Shown: positions 59,543-64,000 of the stretch, piece after piece
Position numbering within the stretch: position 1 is the first letter of the stretch
Layout: each line of letters opens with the position of its first letter
Assembly: GCF_000517445.1 (NCBI RefSeq)
Contig: NZ_CP006965.1
Coordinates: forward strand, 1,464,681 to 1,528,680
Direction of reading: 5' to 3'
Source of the DNA: Thermococcus paralvinellae
GTDB lineage: Archaea > Methanobacteriota_B > Thermococci > Thermococcales > Thermococcaceae
DNA length: 64,000 nucleotides
Made by a program: the position numbers and the translations under genes
The notes under the pieces: generated by a model
Databases searched by the model: none
Seen by the model: the letters and a program-made list of their open reading frames with translations, nothing else
What the model was told of the DNA's origin: nothing

Positions 59543-59764
59543 TTATTCTTTACATTTTAATTTTTCCACTCCAACCATTTTAGCTATCTGGTTCAACTCC
59601 TTCGAGACTTTCTTGTAAATTGGTATGCCAATCTTTAAGCGAGTTTCCTGAGTTAAGAAGCCTTTTTCTCCATAAATCCAAATCCCATCAAAATCCTTAT
59701 GCCTCTCCGAACTTTTCAGTTCTTCAATATATTTATTTGGACTTTGTGGGTTAAACGCTTTGTG
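59543..59764 (-). pseudogene. C-terminal remnant of an unidentified gene
   Basis: The minus strand reads an open frame of 73 codons with good coding character (..'ERHKDFDGIWIYGEKGFLTQ'.. to ..'NQIAKMVGVEKLKCKE' and stop at 59543-59545). It is preceded by a TAG at 59765-59767 and has no ATG, GTG or TTG near its beginning. It looks like the 3' end of a once longer gene cut by the TATA box and start of the rightward ABC gene. Family not recognised. Confidence 0.45.
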
Positions 59765-59774
59765 CTAATCAAAG

Positions 59775-59782
59775 TTTATAAA
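59775..59782 (+). promoter_or_regulatory. TATA box of ABC permease gene
   Basis: TTTATAAA centred about 27 bp before ATG 59805, with no Shine-Dalgarno in between, pointing to a leaderless transcript. Confidence 0.55.
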
Positions 59783-59804
59783 AGAGCAAAACTAAGTTTT
59801 GAGC

Positions 59805-61427
59805 ATGAGAACAAAACTCATCCTGATAATCCCCATAACATTCCTGATTCTCTTCTTCTACCTTCCTCTCATCAGCATAATTCATGAAGGACTCTGGGAC
59901 AATGGATTCACACTCAAATACCTCAAAGCTGTTTTATCCAATAGCTATCACAGAAGAATAATTTTCTTTACAATTGAACAGGCTTTAGCTTCAACCTTGC
60001 TCACTTTAGCTTTAGGTCTGCCTGGAGCTTATATTTTTGCAAAATACGACTTTCCAGGAAAGAGCTTTGTGAAGGCAATTCTCACTGTCCCCTTCGTGAT
60101 GCCAAGCATAATGGTCGCTCTTGGTTTTATCCTGCTCTTTGGAAAGCAGGGCTTCTTTACACAGCTCATTGGAAGGGACTTAGGAATCCTCTACTCTTGG
60201 AAAGCCATTTTAATAGCCCATGCTTTTTACAACTTTCCAGTTGTCGTCAGAATGGTATCCTACCTTTGGCAGCGCATAAACCCCCATTATGAGGAGGTTG
60301 CAATGAGCCTTGGAGCTAAGGGATTCACGCTTTTTAGAAAAGTTACTTTGCCGATGCTTTTGCCCGGAATCTTCGCCTCCTCCATGCTCACGTTCATCTT
60401 CTGCTTCCTTAGCTTTTCAATTCCCCTTATTTTAGGAGGCTACAAGTACGCCACAATTGAAGTCGACATCTTTACCTCAATCATGACTCTGCTGGACTTC
60501 AAAATCGGCTCCGCCTTGGCTATAATCCAAATCATCCTAAGCTTTGCATTCATGTACATCTACATTAAAAGCCTCGACATGTATGCAAAAGCCGAAGAGC
60601 AGAGAATATTTAGAAAACCCCAACAGCTGACGTTGAGAGAGCTGGCGAGCTTAAAAGGCTTATTGATCGGAATTTACTCCCTGATTGTCTTTATTTTCAT
60701 AATCTCACCTCTCTTAGCAGTCCTCTATGACTCCTTAATTTTCCAAGGAAAATTCAGTCTTGAGTGGTATAGGAGAGTATTCAGTGCAAAATACAACCCA
60801 ATCTTTGGAGCTAACACTTTAATTGCAATCAAAAACTCGCTCCTTTTCGGGTTTTCATCTGTTCTGCTTTCAACAACAATCGCTTTAATCATAGCCTATG
60901 CCTTACATAGATGGCAGTTTAAAGGCAAAAACATCTTTGAGGCTTTGGTAATGCTCCCCCTTGGCTCTTCGGCCATAACTTTAGGTCTAGGCTATATAAG
61001 AACTTTCCACAAGCCCCCACTTGAGCTTTTGGGCACTTGGTACATCATCGTTTTTGCTCACACAATTATAGCTTATCCTTTCGTTTTAAGAGCAATCTCA
61101 GCTGTGCTGAAAAAGATAAAGCCAAACCTAAAAGAAGCAGCATTAAGCTTAGGAGCAAAAGAGTGGCAAGCATTTCTTAAAGTCGAGTTGCCTTTAGCTT
61201 TAGGAGGAATAATCGTTGGAGCAATTTTCGCCTTTGCAATGAGCATAGCAGAACTGGGAGCAACATATATGCTTTATCAACCTGAATATACGACGATAAC
61301 CATAGCAGTCTATAGATTTTTGAGTGCAAGACAGTGGGGAAGTGCATCTGCTCTATCTGTCATTTTGATGATTGTCTCCGCAGTAAGCTTTATGATAATT
61401 GAGAGGATTGGTGAAGAGATATGGTGA
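59805..61427 (+). CDS. Fused two-domain ABC permease (iron/thiamine type)
   Basis: 540 residues made of two permease domains in tandem, about 12 membrane helices, with an EAA loop in each ('YEEVAMSLGAKGFTLFRKVTLPMLLPGI' near 165 and 'LKEAALSLGAKEWQAFLKVELPLALGGI' near 440). This is the FbpB/ThiP layout. ATG 59805 fits the leaderless promoter; the TTG at 59799 would extend it by two residues. It overlaps the ATPase gene by 7 bp. The binding protein is not in the window, so the substrate stays open (iron, thiamine or similar). Confidence 0.87.
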   Translation: MRTKLILIIPITFLILFFYLPLISIIHEGLWDNGFTLKYLKAVLSNSYHRRIIFFTIEQALASTLLTLALGLPGAYIFAKYDFPGKSFVKAILTVPFVMPSIMVALGFILLFGKQGFFTQLIGRDLGILYSWKAILIAHAFYNFPVVVRMVSYLWQRINPHYEEVAMSLGAKGFTLFRKVTLPMLLPGIFASSMLTFIFCFLSFSIPLILGGYKYATIEVDIFTSIMTLLDFKIGSALAIIQIILSFAFMYIYIKSLDMYAKAEEQRIFRKPQQLTLRELASLKGLLIGIYSLIVFIFIISPLLAVLYDSLIFQGKFSLEWYRRVFSAKYNPIFGANTLIAIKNSLLFGFSSVLLSTTIALIIAYALHRWQFKGKNIFEALVMLPLGSSAITLGLGYIRTFHKPPLELLGTWYIIVFAHTIIAYPFVLRAISAVLKKIKPNLKEAALSLGAKEWQAFLKVELPLALGGIIVGAIFAFAMSIAELGATYMLYQPEYTTITIAVYRFLSARQWGSASALSVILMIVSAVSFMIIERIGEEIW

Positions 61428-62422
61428 GCGTTGAGCTTAGAGAAATCCTCAAGATACTTGGAGATTTCAGGCTTGAAATAGAAAGCTTAAAAGCTAAGGA
61501 AGGAGAATTTCTGACGCTTCTCGGCCCTTCTGGATGTGGAAAGACAACGACTCTTAGAATAATAGCAGGTTTTGAAAAACCAGACAGAGGCGAAGTTCTA
61601 TTTAACAGCAAAGTCATGAATGAAATTCCACCATATGAGAGGAATATTGGGATAGTTTTCCAAGACTATGCACTCTTCCCACACATGACTGTTTTTAAGA
61701 ACATTGCTTTTGGTTTAGAGCTTAGAAAGCTCCCAAGAGAAGAGATAGAGAAAAAAGTCCGCTGGGCCCTAAAGTTAGTCGGCTTGGAAGGATTCGAGAA
61801 CCGCTATCCAGAGCAGCTCAGTGGAGGGCAACAGCAGAGGGTCGCACTTGCAAGGGCTCTGGTAATTGAGCCAGAAGTTCTGCTTTTGGATGAACCTCTC
61901 TCAAATCTTGATGCAAAGATTAGGGAGAGGCTGAGAGGGGAAATAAAGCGCATTCAAAAGGAGCTCAGCATAACGACGATTTATGTTACTCATGATCAAG
62001 AAGAAGCAATGGCAATAAGCGACAGAATTGCAGTAATGAATGATGGCAGAATTGAACAAGTTGGGAAGCCCTTGGAACTCTATTATACCCCAAAAACAGA
62101 GTTCGTTGCAAAGTTTTTAGGATTGTCAAATATCATTGAGCTTGAAGCTGAAAATGGAAAAGCTCGTCTCGGAAAGCTGTGCTTCAATGTTAGCAAAGAT
62201 GGGAAAGTTAGGATATTCTTCAGGCCTGAAAGTGTTTACATAACTGAAGGAGATTTCGCTGAAATTGTTAGCTATGAACTATTGCCTGGAAGGATAAGAT
62301 TGAGGCTTTCCATTGAAGGAAAAGAGATAATTGCCGAGCGCTTTTTAGACGAACTGCCCTTTAAAGTCGAAAATATGCCAAAAAAGGTTGGTGTGCAGGT
62401 AAAATCATTTGCTCTCCTTTAA
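61421..62422 (+). CDS. ABC transporter ATPase (FbpC/PotA type)
   Basis: 333 residues: Walker A 'GPSGCGKTTTL', Q-loop 'IVFQDYALFPHM', signature 'LSGGQQQRVA', Walker B 'VLLLDEPLSNLD', switch 'VTHDQEEAM', and a C-terminal TOBE domain (about 240-333, 'VRIFFRPESVYI'). It powers the fused permease encoded just upstream. Confidence 0.9.
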   Translation: MVSVELREILKILGDFRLEIESLKAKEGEFLTLLGPSGCGKTTTLRIIAGFEKPDRGEVLFNSKVMNEIPPYERNIGIVFQDYALFPHMTVFKNIAFGLELRKLPREEIEKKVRWALKLVGLEGFENRYPEQLSGGQQQRVALARALVIEPEVLLLDEPLSNLDAKIRERLRGEIKRIQKELSITTIYVTHDQEEAMAISDRIAVMNDGRIEQVGKPLELYYTPKTEFVAKFLGLSNIIELEAENGKARLGKLCFNVSKDGKVRIFFRPESVYITEGDFAEIVSYELLPGRIRLRLSIEGKEIIAERFLDELPFKVENMPKKVGVQVKSFALL

Positions 62423-62559
62423 TTTTTAGATTTCATAACATTCACCCTCTAGCATATTATCCCTCTGCTCCATTGTTTAACATTTTTTTGTTGAAAAACT
62501 TTAAATATTATACAGATTTTTAACAAATTGATGCAAATTAATCGCTCAAGGTGATTTGG

Positions 62560-63924
62560 ATGGACGCCGTTAGGGATGTAGAAATTGGAATGAGGAAGAA
62601 CAAAAACTGGTTTGAGGAGTACTTTGATTTTGCATACCACAACACTGACCTTAGAACAGAGATTCTAGCTGGAATAACAACCTTCATGACCATGGCCTAC
62701 ATCCTCTTCGTTAATCCAGCGATTTTAAGCGATGCCATTGGTAAAGATGCTATTCCTTCACTGGTCACAGCAACAGCTCTCTCAGCTGGCCTGGCAACTA
62801 TCCTCATGGGTTTATACGCAAAGAAGCCATTTGCATTGGCTCCGGGAATGGGACTCAATGCTTACTTCACCTACGGTGTTGTTCTCGGAATGGGTTACTC
62901 ATGGCAAGTGGCTTTGGCTGCCGTTTTTGTGGAGGGTCTAATATTCATTGCACTAACCCTTACAAAAGTGAGAAGCGCTATTATACACGCAATTCCACTT
63001 TCACAGAAATATGCAATTGGTGCTGGAATTGGTCTGTTTCTGACAATCATTGGAATGCAAGAGGCTGGTTTTGTGGTTGACAGCCCAGCAACTCTTATAA
63101 CTTTCGGCGCTCAGAACGTTGCAAAGCCAGAGTTCTGGTTAGCTTTGTTCGGCCTCTTTTTGGCAGCAGTCCTCATCTCAAGAGGCATCAAAGGGGCTTT
63201 GCTAATCTCAATCCTTACAACAACAGTAATTGGAATTGCTCTAGGCATAACACCAGCTCCCGATAAGTTATTTGCAATGCCAACACTCAGCCACACATTC
63301 CTCCAAATGGATTTGAAAGGTCTCTTAAGTGTTGGAGCCATTGGTGTTGTCTTTGCATTCTTCATGGTGGACTTCTTCGACACATTAGGTACGATTACTG
63401 GATTAAGTGCAAAAGCTGGCTTCCTGACAAAGGACGGAAAAGTCCCAGATGCTGAGAAGGTTTTGCTAACAGACGCAATAGGAACAACAGTTGGTGCTGT
63501 CTTGGGAACATCAACAGTCACAACATATATTGAGAGCGCCGCAGGTATAGAGGAGGGCGGAAGAACAGGAATGACAGCTCTAGTCACTGGAGCACTGTTC
63601 TTGATTGTTGGTCTCTTCATTTCCCCAATTGCAGGGGTTATTCCAGCCTACGCAACTGCTCCTGCATTGATCATAGTCGGCTATTATATGCTGAGCGCCA
63701 TCAGAGGAGTTGACTTCAGTGATCCAACAGAAGCAATTCCAGCATTCATGGTCCTCGTTACAATCCCATTTACATACTCAATAGCGGATGGAATAGGCAT
63801 GGGCTTCATAAGCTATGCAATTGTGAAAACATTAAGCGGAAGATACAAAGAAGTACACCCGCTGTTATACATCTTAGCTGGTGTGTTTGTCTTCTATTTC
63901 CTCTACCTCGGAGGCGTCCTTTGA
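62560..63924 (+). CDS. Purine permease (NCS2 family, AzgA/PbuG-like)
   Basis: About 454 residues, 12-14 membrane helices. Signatures: 'EILAGITTFMTMAYILFVNPAIL', 'FALAPGMGLNAYFTYGVV', 'FFMVDFFDTLGTITGLSAKAG' and 'GTSTVTTYIESAAGIEEGGRTGMTALVTG', typical of hypoxanthine/guanine/adenine permeases. The start is ATG 62560 with GGTGAT four bases upstream; a GTG at 62551 lies within the ribosome site. Monocistronic; a TATA-like TTTAAATATTATA lies near 62502-62514. Confidence 0.9.
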   Translation: MDAVRDVEIGMRKNKNWFEEYFDFAYHNTDLRTEILAGITTFMTMAYILFVNPAILSDAIGKDAIPSLVTATALSAGLATILMGLYAKKPFALAPGMGLNAYFTYGVVLGMGYSWQVALAAVFVEGLIFIALTLTKVRSAIIHAIPLSQKYAIGAGIGLFLTIIGMQEAGFVVDSPATLITFGAQNVAKPEFWLALFGLFLAAVLISRGIKGALLISILTTTVIGIALGITPAPDKLFAMPTLSHTFLQMDLKGLLSVGAIGVVFAFFMVDFFDTLGTITGLSAKAGFLTKDGKVPDAEKVLLTDAIGTTVGAVLGTSTVTTYIESAAGIEEGGRTGMTALVTGALFLIVGLFISPIAGVIPAYATAPALIIVGYYMLSAIRGVDFSDPTEAIPAFMVLVTIPFTYSIADGIGMGFISYAIVKTLSGRYKEVHPLLYILAGVFVFYFLYLGGVL

Positions 63925-64000
63925 TTTCCTTTCTCCCTTTTCTATATGCTCCTTTATGAACTGCTTGATTACATAAGGACACTGCTCTTGAATGTACTTT
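63874..64000 (-). CDS. C-terminal part of an unidentified gene, cut by window edge
   Basis: The minus strand from the window's end reads an open frame (KYIQEQCPYVIKQFIKEHIE, then Lys/Glu-rich sequence ending EIEDKHTS) with a stop at 63874-63876. Composition is coding-like. It overlaps the end of the convergent purine permease by 51 bp. Too short to name a family; a single Cys is present. Confidence 0.45.
   Translation of the reverse strand, partial: KYIQEQCPYVIKQFIKEHIEKGERKSKDASEVEEIEDKHTS

Overview
The window is a piece of a hyperthermophilic euryarchaeal chromosome of the order Thermococcales, most likely a moderately AT-rich Thermococcus or close relative. The evidence is the Shine-Dalgarno style (GGTGAT/GGAGGTGA just before starts), AT-rich TATA boxes about 25-30 bp upstream of tRNAs and leaderless genes, a C/D box sRNA, and a gene repertoire of Taw3 wyosine methyltransferase, archaeal class I two-subunit fumarase, a short SerA, many peptide and sugar ABC transporters and small DUF families typical of this group. 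I cannot fix the species from sequence reading alone.

Region 1 (1-16.3 kb) is host backbone: a PhoU-like DUF47 protein (cut by the window edge), serA, tRNA-Ala(CGC), an M20 peptidase, the two fumarase subunits (separated by about 5 kb), a large HTH/STAND-ATPase/TPR regulator, a secreted transglutaminase-like operon that includes an unlisted 52-residue protein, a C/D box sRNA, a universal stress protein, a MacB-like export cassette, gcvT, taw3 and tRNA-His(GTG).

Region 2 (16.3-37.9 kb) is an integrated mobile element of about 21.5 kb, bounded by a direct repeat of the tRNA-His 3' end (attL 16303-16346, attR 37851-37893). Its integrase is split by integration: a ribbon-helix-helix-like N-terminal piece runs into attL and the catalytic piece abuts attR. 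Joined at att they read in frame as one protein of about 407 residues, apart from one base missing in attR. The element carries a primase-polymerase/helicase replication protein, two further tyrosine recombinases, an AAA ATPase, several unknown proteins, a dispersed palindromic repeat family, and a long minus-strand cargo of higher GC. That cargo is a type I restriction-modification system (hsdM, hsdS, hsdR) with a winged-helix regulator and a shortened nucleotidyltransferase-like gene inserted in it, followed by a YgjP/SprT-like metallopeptidase, a coiled-coil membrane protein, a membrane transglutaminase-like protein and an EVE-domain protein. This looks like a composite defence island with an undescribed membrane pair inside.

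Region 3 (37.9-64 kb) is host backbone again: a CUT1-type sugar ABC transporter, a polyprenol/diacylglycerol kinase-like membrane protein, a nine-gene operon joining a full Opp/Dpp-type transporter to two Asp/Glu/hydantoin racemase-like proteins, a DUF917 protein and an M29-like protein, an Lrp-family regulator, a nitroreductase, a DUF819 transporter/M20 deacylase/malic enzyme operon divergent from a TctA-like carboxylate transporter, an iron/thiamine-type ABC transporter, and a purine permease. The theme is uptake and breakdown of peptides, modified amino acids and carboxylates, as expected for a heterotroph living on peptides.
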